Shown here one piece after another: positions 32,155 to 44,352 of a DNA stretch of 64,000 nucleotides. Source of the DNA: Porphyra umbilicalis (taxonomy: Eukaryota > Rhodophyta > Bangiophyceae > Bangiales > Bangiaceae); the NCBI GenBank assembly GCA_002049455.2, contig KV918956.1, positions 62,001-126,000 on the forward strand. The letters run 5' to 3'. Numbering within the stretch: the stretch's first letter is position 1; every line of letters starts with the position of its first letter. The notes under the pieces are model-generated. The model was not told where the DNA came from. It did no database searches and saw nothing but the letters and a program-made list of their open reading frames with translations. The translations under genes and the position numbers were made by a program.

Positions 32155-33999
32155 CAGCTCCCACACACGGACGACACTCCCCCCTTACTCAATTCGGACT
32201 CCCCCCCCCTTCTCGGAGCCCTTACGGCTGTGCAGCCGTGCACAAGTCTCTGGATTTGACCCGGCTCTCATAGCGCTGTACTCGCCGGTAAGACGACCGG
32301 AGACGGACCAGGGGGGCTCCTAGACGTCGGCCCGCTTGATTGCCTTATTTTCATAAGGATATCGTGCACTGTGGGGTTCGTAACCCCTCCTATCTTCTCC
32401 ACTGCCTCTTACACACGTTTTTCATTGCTGCCGGCGTCAAAGAGACGTTGGACTTGGACGGCATGAACCTCCTACCGCGGTGGTCAGGTCGCCGACATCG
32501 CCGACATCACCAGCGGTGGTCAGGTGGAAATTTGGCTTTTCTGTGGGCAAGATGCGTGTTTTGGCCCTTGAAGTTGGACGGGGGGGACCGGCGATGGGCG
32601 TGGGCATGTTTTCTTTTTTTTTCTTTCTGCACCACATGACGGTCGCCGCATTGCCCATCGAGCAGCTCCTCGTGACACGCATCAAGACCCTTCCACCCGC
32701 CGCCTCTGCCACAGGCACCACCCGGACCGTCCGGGGCAGTGAACGCAGCAGCCGCCAGGGCCCCTACCCGCACCGCCCGACTACGTCTTACATGCCCCCC
32801 AGAAATGGTCCGCACACCACAGCAACTGCGGCGACAACCCACGGCAACGAATAACAGTTGACGTCGAGGAGCTCCTAAAAGAGGCCTTGAAGATACCTGA
32901 TGTCTTGTAGCTGGGGAGAATAGCCCCGCTATTGTGTGGACTGTTGCAAGCACAACCGCAGTTACAGCGGGCAGCGGCAGTGGCCGTGCCCTTCGGCAGG
33001 ACAGACGACTTCACATCTATCTGGGTGGTAGCGGGCATCCGTAGTGTCGTTATAGCCAATGGCAGTGGTTCCTCGGTGCGCTGGATAAAGTGTAGAGACG
33101 GGGTGGCCTACACTGCCCCCCTTCGGCAGCGGCGGTGCCAAAGGCCGACGCAATGCCCATCGACGCCAGATTCATGCCAGCAGCCGGCGCCTCGTGTCTC
33201 GCCGCCACCCCTGCGCTGCCGCTTTGACGTGATACGAGAACGCGATCGTCTTCGGTGCACTTATCGTTGCGACGGCAATCTCTAACGAGATTGCCGCCAC
33301 CCTTCTCTAGGCCCGCGTGCTCCGGCATAGCTGCCGCCAGCATCAACTGGAAAACCACCCCGATGCGCACGCGATGCGCGAGCGGGTGTAGGAGCACGCT
33401 CTGGCCGTTGGAGACACGCCGCAAACGTGCAACGGCGTCTGACTGCGAAGCACGAGGGCGGGGGCCTCGTTGATGAGCACTGCCGCGTAGAGAACTTCAG
33501 TGACCGCCCAAGATGCGAGGGCGAGAAATAGGAAGCACGAGACAGCAGTTGGTACGAGCGGTGACGTGGCGTCTGTGGGGTTGGGGGCGGCCGCCCCTGC
33601 CGCCCTGGGTGAAGCCTGCCGTCGCATCGGCGGCGCGGCGGCCACACCTCCGCCCGCCTCCTACCCGTAACGTCCACATCCCCATCAAGGCGTCGCACGC
33701 CGGGTGGCGGCCTCCCTCGTGCGGAAAAATCACCAGAGCGCCCCTGACAGTTCAGACAGGACGAACGTCCCGTGACCATTTCGGAGGGGCTGACGTGTGG
33801 ACCTACCCGCCCTCTTTCCCACCTGCCGTGCTGGGCGTGGCTTAGCGTCCGGTTGGGGCCTGCGGACCCTGAGGATGCTTTTGTCACCACCCAAGCTGCG
33901 TTGCGTCGCACGCTGTGCGAGATGTGCGTATGACGACAAACCGTGTGTTTGGCGTACAGTGCGCCGTTCCGGTTCCGTAAACGGCGCTTTCTCGGTATG
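32155..33999. other. Intergenic, no gene called
   Basis: Short frames only. Plus-strand stretches near 32860-33100 (DVEELLKEALKIPDVL; FTSIWVVAGIRSVVIANG) look like decayed coding sequence in two frames, but I cannot link them. A palindrome, ACGGCTGTGCAGCCGT, lies near 32225. Confidence 0.4.
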
Positions 34000-34039
34000 G
34001 ATCGTCGGGAAAGTGTACCACCCTACTTGGGGGGTACTG
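34000..34039 (+). repeat. Left inverted-repeat block of composite transposon
   Basis: This 40-bp block matches the reverse complement of 44314-44352 at about 36 positions, the first 22 bases identical (starting GATCGTCGGGAAAG). Weaker similarity continues outward, GCGCTT..CTCGG at 33985-33995 and in the partner. The pair encloses the Plavaka-like transposase and the divergent three-exon gene, so they may be terminal or subterminal repeats of one element of about 10.4 kb. Exact ends and target duplication were not found. Confidence 0.6.
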
Positions 34040-34679
34040 CGGCGTACTGGGGCCCGATTTCCGTACTGTGGGGCCAAAACGGAGGCCCGGAGCCCAAAAT
34101 GGAGCCCGGCCGCAGCCCGGCCTGTGCCAGGGCGGCCGAAACGTGGGCTACAAGTCTGCATGTCACGTACTGGAGACGGCTCGAGACGGCTCGAGACGGC
34201 GACCGGATTCCGCGTCTTGTAGCCCACCTCTGAAGCAGGCTACAAGTCGATCAAAACCCAGGCAAATCGAGGCCGCAAGGACCACTTGAACCGCGGAGCG
34301 GTCTCCCTCACGCGACTTGGAAGCAAGCTGCCAGCCACTGGTCAAGGATCAATCTCGGCGGGCATCGCTGGACCGCTGGACCTCTCCCCAACGCAGCACG
34401 TATCACCGCAGGCTCGGTGATGGCCTGACTAGTCACACCTCCACTTGAAGCGCCTCTGTGCGTGCCGCATCGGCGGCCGCGATTGAGAAGCACGTCGATC
34501 CAAACAGGTTCCTTAGGCTGCTTGCGCATGAGCCGCCCGCACCGTGTCTTTCTCGCTGGTGAAGGGGGCTAGGTGAATAAGGTTATATTTTCACACTACA
34601 GGTTATTCAGTCGCACTACAAACGGGCCGGCCTGCACGTGGGGCCTCGCGGTGCGAAAACAGAAAGAAGACGACGACGT

Positions 34680-34967
34680 TCACTCGCTCTCGCATTCTCC
34701 CTCCTCCCAATCGCCCTCATCCCGTGCACGCTCTGACACGAACGCGTTGACAAAGAAGCGCGACGCACGGAGCTCAGCCGTCGTCTTGGGCACCTTGTCG
34801 GGCATGACTGTCGCGCCGTGACGCTCGCAGAGGTCTTCCCAATCGTACTCTACCGACAACCAGCGCACGTTGTCCTTGGCCTCGACGGCGTCGAGGCGTG
34901 CCGCGTCCGCGTCGGCCGGCACACTCCACTGCAATCGCTCACACCCGTACTTTGTGAGCACGCAACC
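34680..34967 (-). pseudogene. Transposase C-terminal extension past a TAG
   Basis: After the TAG at 34970-34968 the same minus-strand frame stays open for 95 more codons with coherent composition (LTKYGCERLQWSV, NVRWLSVEYDWEDLCERHG, RASRFFVNAFV) until TGA at 34680. Either the stop is natural and this is chance, or, as I think more likely, TAG replaced a sense codon (Trp TGG is one possibility) and the transposase was about 95 residues longer. Confidence 0.5.
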
Positions 34968-37900
34968 CTAGGTTGTCGGTGCGCTCTCAGCACGCCGTAC
35001 GACGAGGCGCGCCCACGCGCTCGACCTCGCCTGAGCGACGAGCGCGGCTTGGCCAACCCGAAGCTCCCCGCCTGGCCCCCGGTAGCGCACCCAGTCAAAC
35101 CACGGTGCGCCGTGGAAGCTCTGAGCCGCTCGCATAGTGTGCGACATCCTCCCGCGTTGCGGGCGGGCGGGATCGCCGTAGTACAATGACTTGGCACACC
35201 CTAGCGTCGTACTGTCACTTACCCCGAGCGCAGTACCCAGCCCAAGCAGACCGTGGATGTGTGCCAGGCGTGCGATCGTGTACTGTTTCGTGTACCGCCG
35301 CCGCCGCGCCCCCCTCCGCCGCCGCCGACGCCGCCGCCACTGGCGCGCGTCGCTACTCTGGCTGTCGTACTCGGGATCCGACGACACCTCGGATGATGTC
35401 GTGGACGGCGGCTCATCGGCGCCATCATCGAGAAGGATGCGGGAGACCTGCTCCACCAACATCAGCTGCTCAATGAACTGATCTCTCCAGTGGTTTGTCA
35501 AGTTGTACGCCTTATTCACCGCCTTGTGTAGCGTTTTGTTGTACGCCGTGTTGCCATCGTAGAGGTTGCCCCGCAGCCGAAACTCATCGAGCAAGTGGGC
35601 AGCCATACGGTGAAGCTTGGTAGTGTGTGACGGGCCAAGTACTGGCTGGTAGTGGTCCACCACCCACTTGTGGGCCTTTGTCGTCAGCACCTCCGCCTCT
35701 GCTAGCGTTATGCCGCCGCCAGTACACCGCGCCGAGAAGAGCTCGTTGGTCACATGGACCAGCTCGCAAATCGCCAGTGTGAGTGTACTGTGATCCACGC
35801 CATCCCCGTCCGAGCCGGCCACACCAACCACCGCAAAAGGAAGAAAGGGCAGAGCACGCCGGTGCTCGCTACCGGTCATCGTTGCTTGCTTCTTTTCTTC
35901 TGGTACACAGTACCTGCGGTACAGAGAAAACACGAGATACGAATCAGCGAATGAGGCTGTGGCTCCCGTTGTGTCAGAGCTTTGATAGCACCCACACAAC
36001 ACGAGCACCGCCCACACCACCCGAGCACCCCCCGCCCCGCCGCCCCGCGGACCTTCCACATATCACGTACCCTGGATGGATATGCGGCACCCGTAGCCTG
36101 CGTGATGCGTACTTGAAGCGCAAGTTCATTGCTCGCTCTGCGTTGGCCGCGGTGTCAAGCCGCGTGCGGCCGCTCGCACCAGCAATTTGGCGCAGGTACA
36201 AGGGTACTTCGTTGGCCACTTTTCTGTTGATGCCCGAGTCCATCACCTGCGTGCTTGCGTTTGCGTGTGTGTGGAAGTGTGTAAGAAAAATCCAGGTAAG
36301 AAGCACAACGAAGATACGGAGCGGCGCCGTGAGATGAGCCGTTCTCAACAGTATGTCCGGTGCCCAAACAGGATAAAAAACGTCGAGTGGAGCCAAGGGT
36401 GGCGATGCACACCATCATCATGATGGCCCATCATGGGCGAAGAGGGGACTCGCACGGGGGAGCCACCGTGAATTAGAGAGCAAGCGAACGTACGTGCAGG
36501 CGGTCAAACCCAGGCAAGCGATAAAGCATCCGCGGTCCGTTTCCATGTCCGGCCCTGGCGGCCAGGGCAGGTACCACACTGTTGAGGCTATGCTCCATCT
36601 CAACCTCTGCTCTCCGAGATGCAGCCCCCCAGAAGGTACCCATCGTCGCGTTACTGAGCTGCGACTTGACGGTAGCTTCGACGTCACGCCTCGGTGCAGC
36701 AGCACCCGCCGCAGTGCACGAGTTGTCTCGCTCCACCATACACGGCGTGCACGGAAAGAAGCACCCAGATCCTTTCAGGCACATGATCGCACGCTCCTCC
36801 GGCTGGTCACAGACATACAGGAGCACCCGCGGGGAGACGCGCACGCTGCCACCACCGGGCACTTGTAGCCACACCCCGCGGTGGCTTGCCACCATGCACG
36901 TGCGGAAGACGAGATGTAAAATCCGCTGCAGCAGCTCTGCGCGCACCTCGTGCCCTTTGCGCGTCTCGAGGAACTTAGAATCAACATGGGGGATGTAGGC
37001 CAGCGTCACCCACCGCACCTCCTTGTTAATACTGTTGACGATCCGCATCCGTAGCGGGTAGGCCGACACTGCGCCGCTACTACTGAGAACCGTCGAGTCC
37101 GAGTAAAGGTTCAGGCCAAGTACTCGCGTGCCTTGCCTCTTGGTACCCTGCACGAGGTAGAGCTGCTCCTTGTACATCTCCCCGTCCCATGCGCCTCGTA
37201 GTACAGCATCAGGGACAGATTCGTCAGTGGTGTCGGGTCCCCAGTACAAGTCCCCGTGCTGGGAGTTGGCGACCTCGCTCCGGATAGCGTCCAGCGCGTC
37301 GCGGAAGCAGACACTGTACACCTTGCCGTCAATCTTCACGGACGCCTTCTTCCACTTGAGCGGGGCGATGAGCGCCCGTTTGAAGCGGCGCACCGAGGCG
37401 ATAAACCGGTCAACTGTCTTGAAGGTATCGGAGAACGGCTTGATGGTGGCGTTCGTACCCTGTTCGACGACCTTGGTGTACCTGTACAGCTTTCGCAACT
37501 GCTTTTGCGACAGACAAACGCCTCCCCCTCCACCAGTACATGCCCGTTCGAAGACGTGCCACAGCGCCTCATTCGTCCACGGCGCCCCACCACCGGACCG
37601 ACGGCCACGACCGCGACCGCCGCCCCTTCTGCCCTCCCCCTCCCCAAGTGGTGGAAAAGCATCTGTCACCTTCCTCACATCCCCAAAGCGTTCGTAGTGC
37701 TCAAAAACATCATCACAAAGCGCCCTGTCGGCCCTCTTGCCAGGGTCTCCACAACCCACGCCACCCATATCCCCCCCATCAACGTCCCCACCACACGTAC
37801 CATCGTCTCCTGTGCCCCTACCAGCCGCATAACCGCGACCACGCCGCGCAGCACACGCGCCGGACCCCCAGTTCCCTGTAGAGCTGCTGTCGTCGTCGTG

Positions 37901-38338
37901 CGCCCCACTCGCTGCGCGCCGGATTCCACGCCCTCGGCGGCTTCGGTTGCATTGAGCACGGCGCACCTGCTTGGTGCGCTCGGATGGTGCTCGCCGTCGG
38001 GTACGACCTCGGCGTGGCGATGGCGGATGTGCCGTCAGTGTACGAGATAGCTCCAGGAAAATGGGCGCCTCTAGCTTGACCACGTGCACACCCATCCCAC
38101 CAAGGTTGGTCCCACCTGGGTCGGTCCCATCCAGGCCAGGGGTAGGAGCATGCACATCTCTCGCCACTGCAGCTGCCGTAGCTAAGGGACCGTCGTCAGA
38201 CTCAACGCAGTAGGTCCGAAAGGACGGTGCCGAGTTGCTGGGGGCGTCACGGGCATGAACGACGGTCACGTGCCTCTGCTCACCCAGGGCCGTCTTGAGC
38301 AGACGGCCGCCGCCTGGTACCCGACACAAAAAACTCAT
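34968..38338 (-). CDS. Plavaka-like (CMC superclass) transposase, three exons
   Basis: Exons 38338-36494, 36246-36071 and 35913-34968 join with matching phases (0, then 2) to 988 codons. The introns are GTACGTTCG...CGCAG (247 bp) and GTACGTGAT...CCGCAG (157 bp). The protein starts MSFLCRVPGGGRLLKT, which matches an N-terminal C2H2 finger whose second Cys is now Gly, as in Plavaka transposases. The central core includes LNLYSDSTVLSSSGAVSAYP, IPHVDSKFLETRKGHEVRAE and VCDQPEERAIMCLKGSGC. The exon 1-2 join gives RLHVMDSGINRKV, like the RLHVxDLG motif of the family. Exon 3 carries HKWVVDHYQPVLGPSHTTKL and YNKTLHKAVNKAY, then an acidic, Arg-rich linker. Family placement is by motif memory and moderately sure. 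It diverges from the plus-strand gene at 39249. Confidence 0.65.
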
Positions 38339-39248
38339 GTCAGTCTCAGACACATGCGAGCAGTCGGTCTCGGAATGGAAAACCCAGACAGAGGCGACTG
38401 GTCGGTGTCGGAAGGAACGAGCGTGTACCACGCACTGACCAGTACTGATTCAAGAGACACCGTCAAGGTCGCAGTACAATCATCTTCAATCAGGCGCTTG
38501 TCAGTAAGTAGCCACCTAAAAGTAGCCCCCCAGAACTTCATGGTGGGTGACAGGGCTGTCAGATCATATGTCTCCTGTCAAATCGCTCGCCAAGCCGACA
38601 CTCTCTGCGTGCTCTGTGTGGCAGCTGTGGAGACCCCCGCGCGCGAGAGGAGATTTCATTTCTTCCGTGTGTCAGAGTACATATCTGGGCACATGTCCAA
38701 GGGTACCGCGTCGCGGTCAGTACAGACCATCGTTTTTGTGCTGAACAGCAGCGATTCGCCCAGCGAGGGTGGCCTCGCGAGCGCGTGAGGGGCATGCGCT
38801 TGGCTCATGCCTGACTTGGCCCGCGGCTTGGCCCGCGCACGACCAGCGGGGCCATGTGGCCCGGTAGTGGCTCGGCCGGTCCTTGACCAGTCTGACGCCT
38901 GTCCTCTGCCCCTGGCACCCGCTGTCCCTCGCGCCACTCCCGCGGGCTTCAAAAGTGAGGACCTTGCCCCGCCCTGGTACGTTACCAACCGTGGTGCCCC
39001 AGTTGCTGCTCTCAGCACCAGTACCCTCCTCCACCACCGCTCCACCGCCCACCTGCGCCACCGGTCAACCCGTCCCTGATACCGCCTGCCCCGAAGTCGG
39101 CTCCCAAGCCGGCCAAGTCGACCGTCCTAACCTAACCCGCCCCCCCCCCCCGCCCCCCCCGGACCTCCTGCCCGCACGCCCCTCCCTGGTGTTTTTACTG
39201 TGACTTGGTGCCGTTTACGCGTCTTCTTCTGACCGCTGACAGAGCAGG
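38339..39248. other. Divergent intergenic region of the composite element
   Basis: About 900 bp between the starts of the minus-strand transposase and the plus-strand three-exon gene. It should hold both promoters. I see no clear TATA box. A long C-run (CCCCCCCC...) lies near 39140-39160 and GTACTG-type words recur. Confidence 0.4.
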
Positions 39249-42200
39249 ATGTCTGTCGGACCATTCTTCGGCCGCCTCCTGGTCTCCGTTGGCCACGTAC
39301 TGGCCCCAGAGGTGGCAGAAACCGCCCTGTCGGCTGCCGCTGATGGTCGGCGGCGTCGCGCGCCGTTGGCGCACGCGGCCACGTCGCCGTCTACGGACGA
39401 CGACGTCGTTCTGGTCTCTACCGTGGCGGCCGCTGCCACCACCGCGCCTCCCCCCGCCCCCGCAACCCTTGCCGCCCGCGCCACCCTTGCCGCCCCCGCC
39501 CCCGAGGCCGAGACTTCGCCTGGGTTCACTCCTCGTCACGCCTGCCCCTCTACACAGATGGCAGGCGGTGGTCATCCACGTTTTCGGCGTTTGCGCCCGA
39601 TGAGTGACGTGGCGAGGACGGCGTCGGGCGTGGCGACAGAGGGCGGTGCGGGCGGTGCAGCCGCACCGGCACGCCCTGCGACACCGTCTACACTGACGGA
39701 CACCCCCAAGTCGGCGGCACCTGTGGCGGCGGTACCGGTGGCGGCGACGGTGGCCGAGACAACCAACACCGGCGGTGGCCCGGATGACGTTGTCACTACC
39801 GGCGTGCCGCCGATAGGGAGACCGACTGTGCCTGGGGGTGGCTCTCGGTTGGCCGTCGTGGCGGACACGGCGGCGGACACCGGCGGTGCTGCGGCCGGCG
39901 ACGTGGCCTGCAATGTCGGCATTGGCCGACCAGCGACGGCCGCGGCTTCGTCTGCACGGAGCAAGAATCGAGTCATTTCAAGTGGTATCGAGAAATTGTA
40001 CGTACCGCGACTGCGCCTGTGCTTTGTACTGTAGTAGGCGGGTCCTGGGATCCGTGGCCCGAGTCAGAACTTTACTGTCCATGTGAGGTGTGCTCCAGTG
40101 TGTACTCTGTGGCGCGCTCTCATGTACTGACACGGAAAGCGTGCTTTCACCGCTCTTGCTCTTCTTTTCTTGTGCTGATGAGCTGGTACTTGATTGCTTT
40201 AACTGTGTGTTTCCTGTGTGTACCTACAGCCAGACCAGCCTCACCTTCCTTTGGCAAGGCCGCAAGTCGGTTTCAGGGGGTGCTGCCGCTGCTGCATCGG
40301 AGCTCGTTTCGGGGGCCGCTGCCTCTGCGTCGAATGGCAGAGGCAATCTGGTGAAGAAAGGAACCGGGGGGCAGCCACTACCTCTGCGGATATCGAAGTC
40401 GGCACCAGCCATTGTTCCTCCTTCTCCTCAGCGTCTCAAGCGCACGCAGGCGCAGTTGATGGCGGCCGCGGCAGCTGCCGCGTCTGGGGAGCTCGTGTGG
40501 CAGGTGGACGGGGTGGACGTCCCCGTCGCGCCGCCGGCTTGGGACCCCGCCACTTCCAACACTCTTCTGTGCTCCCAAATCGCGGCGCACAACTCCTACG
40601 TGTCCGCCCTAGAGACGCGAAAAGTGAACGAGGCGATTGCGGCAGTGGCGGGGGCGGTGGCCGCGCTATCCGCCAACCACAAGGCTCAGTCTAAGGCGGC
40701 CGCTGTCGACGTCGGCGCCGGTGTCGGCGCCGGCGTCGGTGCCGCGGACGCAGACGTCAATGCCGACGCCGACGCCGGCGCCGATTCTGACGTCGACGTC
40801 GACAAGGTCGACTTTCCCGCGAAGAAGCGCCTCCGAGTGGACGAGAACAAGGTGGCGACCACGGCCGCGGCCGCCACCGACGCCGAAGATGAGATTGTCG
40901 TCGTGCCCCGGCAGCCCGCAGCCAAGACGTGCGGTGTCCGCCGCCGCCATAGTGGTCGGCGAGTCGCGGCCGCCAAGGGTGAGGGCGGCGCTGAGTCCGA
41001 GTTCACCGAGTGCGGCATCCGCAAGCCGCGGATCCAGTCGTTGCGCAGCTACCTCATCACAAAGCTGCACACCCTCTTCTTAGCGCCGGACTGTGCCGAC
41101 GACGTCTTCCACTCCCTGAACGGTCGCATCACGTTTTTCGAGTCGGTGGTCATGCGGGTGGGCAAGGTCGGCCAGGCGGATGCGCAGACGCTGCTCAAGG
41201 AGGAGTTTATGGTGCCAGCCAAGAGCGACGGCAGTAAGCCGTCGCCAAAGAAGCTGAAGCCGTGGCTCGGCAAGGCGCTCAACAACGTCCACTACAACCT
41301 CAAGGAGGTTATCGTGCGGGCATGGGCTGAAGCCACGGGCTACGACGGGACCAAGGCGGAGGCGGGCCGCTTCCTGAAAGGGAGGAGTTACTTGATGGAG
41401 TCGGTGGGGAGGCGCGGCGTGCTGATGGCCTACTTGGCGGCCGTCAGCCACTGTGGGGGGGACGCCGACCAGTTCGCCTTTCCTGACGGAGAAGAGAGTG
41501 ATGCAATCGTGACAGTCAGCCTTGCTACTCTCGCTTTCGTTCTCAGCAAGGTGCGGGTGACATGTGGTGTGGGGTGTCTTGTGTTGTGTGAGTGAATGGC
41601 AGTGAGAGATGCGCGTGGTCGGTGCTCTTGTGATGTCGCGGACTGGCACAGCTCATTTCAACTGGCTTGCATTGCGGACGTTCGGTGCTCGGGATGTATA
41701 CTGACTGTACGAATGGTCGGCCGTGCTGTGCTTCACCGCTGGTCCTTGCTGTCTGCTGCTTCACCGCTGGTCCTTGCTGTCTGCTGCTTGCTACTTGCTG
41801 CCTTTGGACTGCTTTGTGTTGGTGCTGGCTGCTTGCCGCCGTTTGCACTTGTCGTGGTTGTGCTGCTGCATGTTGCCCGTTGACTGCTTTGTACTGGTGC
41901 CTGCTGCTTGCCGCCGTTTGCACTTGTCGTGCTTGTGCTGCTGCTCGTTGCCATTTGACTACTTTGTGTTGGTGCCTTCTCCTTGCTGTCATTTGCACTC
42001 GTCGTGTTTGTGCTGCTTTTGGTTGCCCTGGGACTGTGTCGTCCGTTTGCACCTGTCGTGTTTGTGATGCTGGTGGTTGCCCCTTGACTGCTTTGTGCTG
42101 GTGCCTGCTGCTTTCGGCCGTTTGCACTTGTCGTGTTTGTGCTGCTGCTCGTTGCCCTGTGACTACTTTGTGTTGGTGCCTGCTTCTTGCTGCCATTTGA

Positions 42201-43182
42201 CTACTTTGTGTTGGTGCCTTCTCCTTGCTGCCATTTGCACTCGTCGTGTTTGTGCTGCTGCTTGTTTCCCGTTGACTGCGTTGTACTGGTGTCTGCTGCT
42301 TGCCGCCCGTTTGCACTTGTCGTGTTTGTGCTGCTGTTCGCTGCTTGCTACTTGCTTCCTGCTATTGGACTGTTTCGTGCCTACTGTCTTTGCTACTGTC
42401 TTTGCTTTCTGTGCTGGCCTGTTCATTTTCTCTTTTTGTTCTCGTACTGGGACAAGCAGATTCGCATCATGCTGGAGGCGGCGTACACGTCGACCGCGGC
42501 TGGGCCGATTGTACCCAAGAGCCGCAAGATGGCCAAGCACAAGGAGCGCGTGAGAGCAAAGCGCCCCCGTGACGATGCTGGCGACTTGGCCGAAGATGTG
42601 GACGGCAAGCACATGCACACGTTCTTGCATGGTGGCGTCATCAAGTCGGTCAGGGTGGTGTGGGCGAAGGAGCTGGCGTACTTGGACGTGAATGTGGACG
42701 AGTGCGGTGACTTCTGGGCCAAGGTCTTCAAGACAAACAAAGACAGTGCGGACAGAGCGACCATCGCCGAGCAGCCCGGGGTACCGAGCGCCAAGTTCTC
42801 TATGGACGTCAGCGTTGACGACCACACGGTCGTCGACTCCGCCGTCACTACCGAGGAGCTCGACTCGTTGCGCGTCTTTGCACAAGAGTGGGTGGCGGAC
42901 AGGATCGCATCCAACGTCGTCATGGACGTGGACGACAGCGAAGACGGTGACGGGGCTCGTGGAGGGGGAGGGGCGGATGGTGGGGACGGCGGGGCGGGTG
43001 GCGGTGGGGGCGGCGGCGGTGATGGTGGGGGGGGGGATTCCGGTGGTGGCAACGGCGACGGCGGCGGTGATGGTGGGGGGGGGGATTCCGGTGGTGGCAA
43101 CGGCGGCGGCGGTGGTGATGGTGGCGAGGGGGATGCCGGCGGCGGCGGCGGCGGCGGCGGTGGTGATGGTGGCGAGGGCGAT

Positions 43183-43215
<33 letters not shown>

Positions 43216-43614
43216 CATGGTGGCGAGGGGGACACCGGTGGCGGCGGCGGCGGCGGTGGTTGTGGTGGGGGGGACGCCTGTGGTGGCAACGGCGGCTATG
43301 GGGGCTATGAGGGAGGGCGGCTCGTTGGCGTGGTTGGCCCGCACGGTGCCTCGGGGTGGCCGAGCGGCGGAGGCGGCGCTTCGGATGCGCCTTTCGTGCC
43401 GCGGCGTCTTGATGCCGGTACCGGGCGCATCCCCAGTCCCATGCCTCGCCACCCGTTTTCCTCCGGGGAGGAGGAGGATGACATTGAGATCCGGCGTCCA
43501 AAGAAAGCGCTTTGGACGCGCCGTCGGTCGCAGGGGAGCCGCCCGACGGGTGACGGCAGTATGGAGTCGGACTCACCCTTTTCCCTGGGAGACGCCGACA
43601 GCGCGTCTTCTTAG
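39249..43614 (+). CDS. Three-exon gene, 1074 residues, unknown family
   Basis: Exons 39249-39997, 40230-41550 and 42460-43614 sum to 3225 bases, exactly 1075 codons. The introns are GTACGT...CTACAG (232 bp) and GTGCGG...AAGCAG (909 bp), and the phases agree. Exon 1 is Ala/Thr/Pro-rich. Exon 2 has an Asp/Ala/Val/Gly repeat, a basic PAKKRLRVD that could be a nuclear signal, and a globular part (RSYLITKLHTLFLAPDCADD, KPWLGKALNNVHYNLKEV). Exon 3 has a lysine-rich start, a globular segment (KELAYLDVNVDECGDFW), a tract of about 120 residues almost all Gly with Asp, and a Ser/acidic tail. I recognise no domain. Its place opposite the transposase, inside the inverted-repeat pair, suggests an accessory, perhaps DNA-binding, protein of that element. 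Confidence 0.7.
41800..42340. repeat. 75-bp minisatellite inside intron 2
   Basis: About seven diverged copies of a unit of about 75 bp, with words such as TTGACTGCTTTGTGCTGGTG and TTGCACTTGTCGTGTTTGTG. The tract fills most of the 909-bp intron and is T/C-rich on the sense strand, which would act as a very long polypyrimidine tract. The minus strand is open here as a 25-residue repeat peptide, which I regard as a by-product of the 75-bp period. Confidence 0.85.
42955..43320 (+). repeat. Coding Gly-Asp minisatellite
   Basis: Repeats of GGTGATGGTGG, GGCGGCGGC and GGGGGGGATTCCGGTGG encode a Gly-rich tract with scattered Asp, Asn and Ser. Long G-runs make the sense strand prone to quadruplex formation and to length change. 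Confidence 0.85.
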
Positions 43615-44313
43615 TCTGGTTTGAGTTCTCTGTATGTGTGTTTGTCCTGGCTATCGTCTTGCTTTGCCTGCATTGTCTTCTTTTGTTTGTTTGTTTGTTT
43701 CTCGTGGGGGTTGTGTCTGGGTGGGGCATCGAGAAGAAGCGGGCGCAGGCGTTGGTGCGGGGCACCGGGAGGGAGCTCGCGGGGATGGCTGGGGGCGGGG
43801 GTGGGGGGGGGGGGGGGGCGTGAGAGCCCCAGGAGCGACCTGGAGCCTATCCCAGAAGGCGCCTGAAGGCCCTGTAAAATGGATATCAAGCAGCAACGTA
43901 TAGCATTGGGAGGAGGTAACGTGGCCTGTCCACTGTGCCGCATAAGAGCGCTTCTGAGCACGTCACGTATCTCCTTGGGGTCGGTGTACGTCGCGAGATG
44001 CAGGTGCGTCGCGCAGGTGCTGCAGGGTTGAGTACGTTGCAGTGGAATGGTCGGCTACGCTTCAAGTCCTGTGCATTTGCATTCCGTCAGGACAGGGCCC
44101 CCACAGAGCCCTTGAGGGGGGGGTGTATGATAACCACCCCCCCTCCCAGAGGCATCACTGGCCAGTGTCACAGTACATGCACGTCTTAAAACGCGAATAA
44201 ACGCTGATGTACTAGTTTGGAAGAACACTGTGGGGAAACGAGGCAAGTAACCCCGCGAATATGTGTACTGGGCCCATTTCACCTCAATCTGAAATGCGAC
44301 ACGCTGTACTGGT

Positions 44314-44352
44314 CAGTACGCCCAAGTACAGTGGTACACTTTCCCGACGATC
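44314..44352 (-). repeat. Right inverted-repeat block of composite transposon
   Basis: Reverse-complement partner of 34000-34039 (see there). About 100 bp further right, ACCCCTG...CAGGGGT (44449-44478) forms a small hairpin. Confidence 0.6.

Noticed and set aside
41543..42316. 257-codon minus-strand frame with 25-residue repeats
   Set aside because: It is the antisense of the 75-bp intronic minisatellite. The plus-strand gene model explains the region with consistent splice phases.
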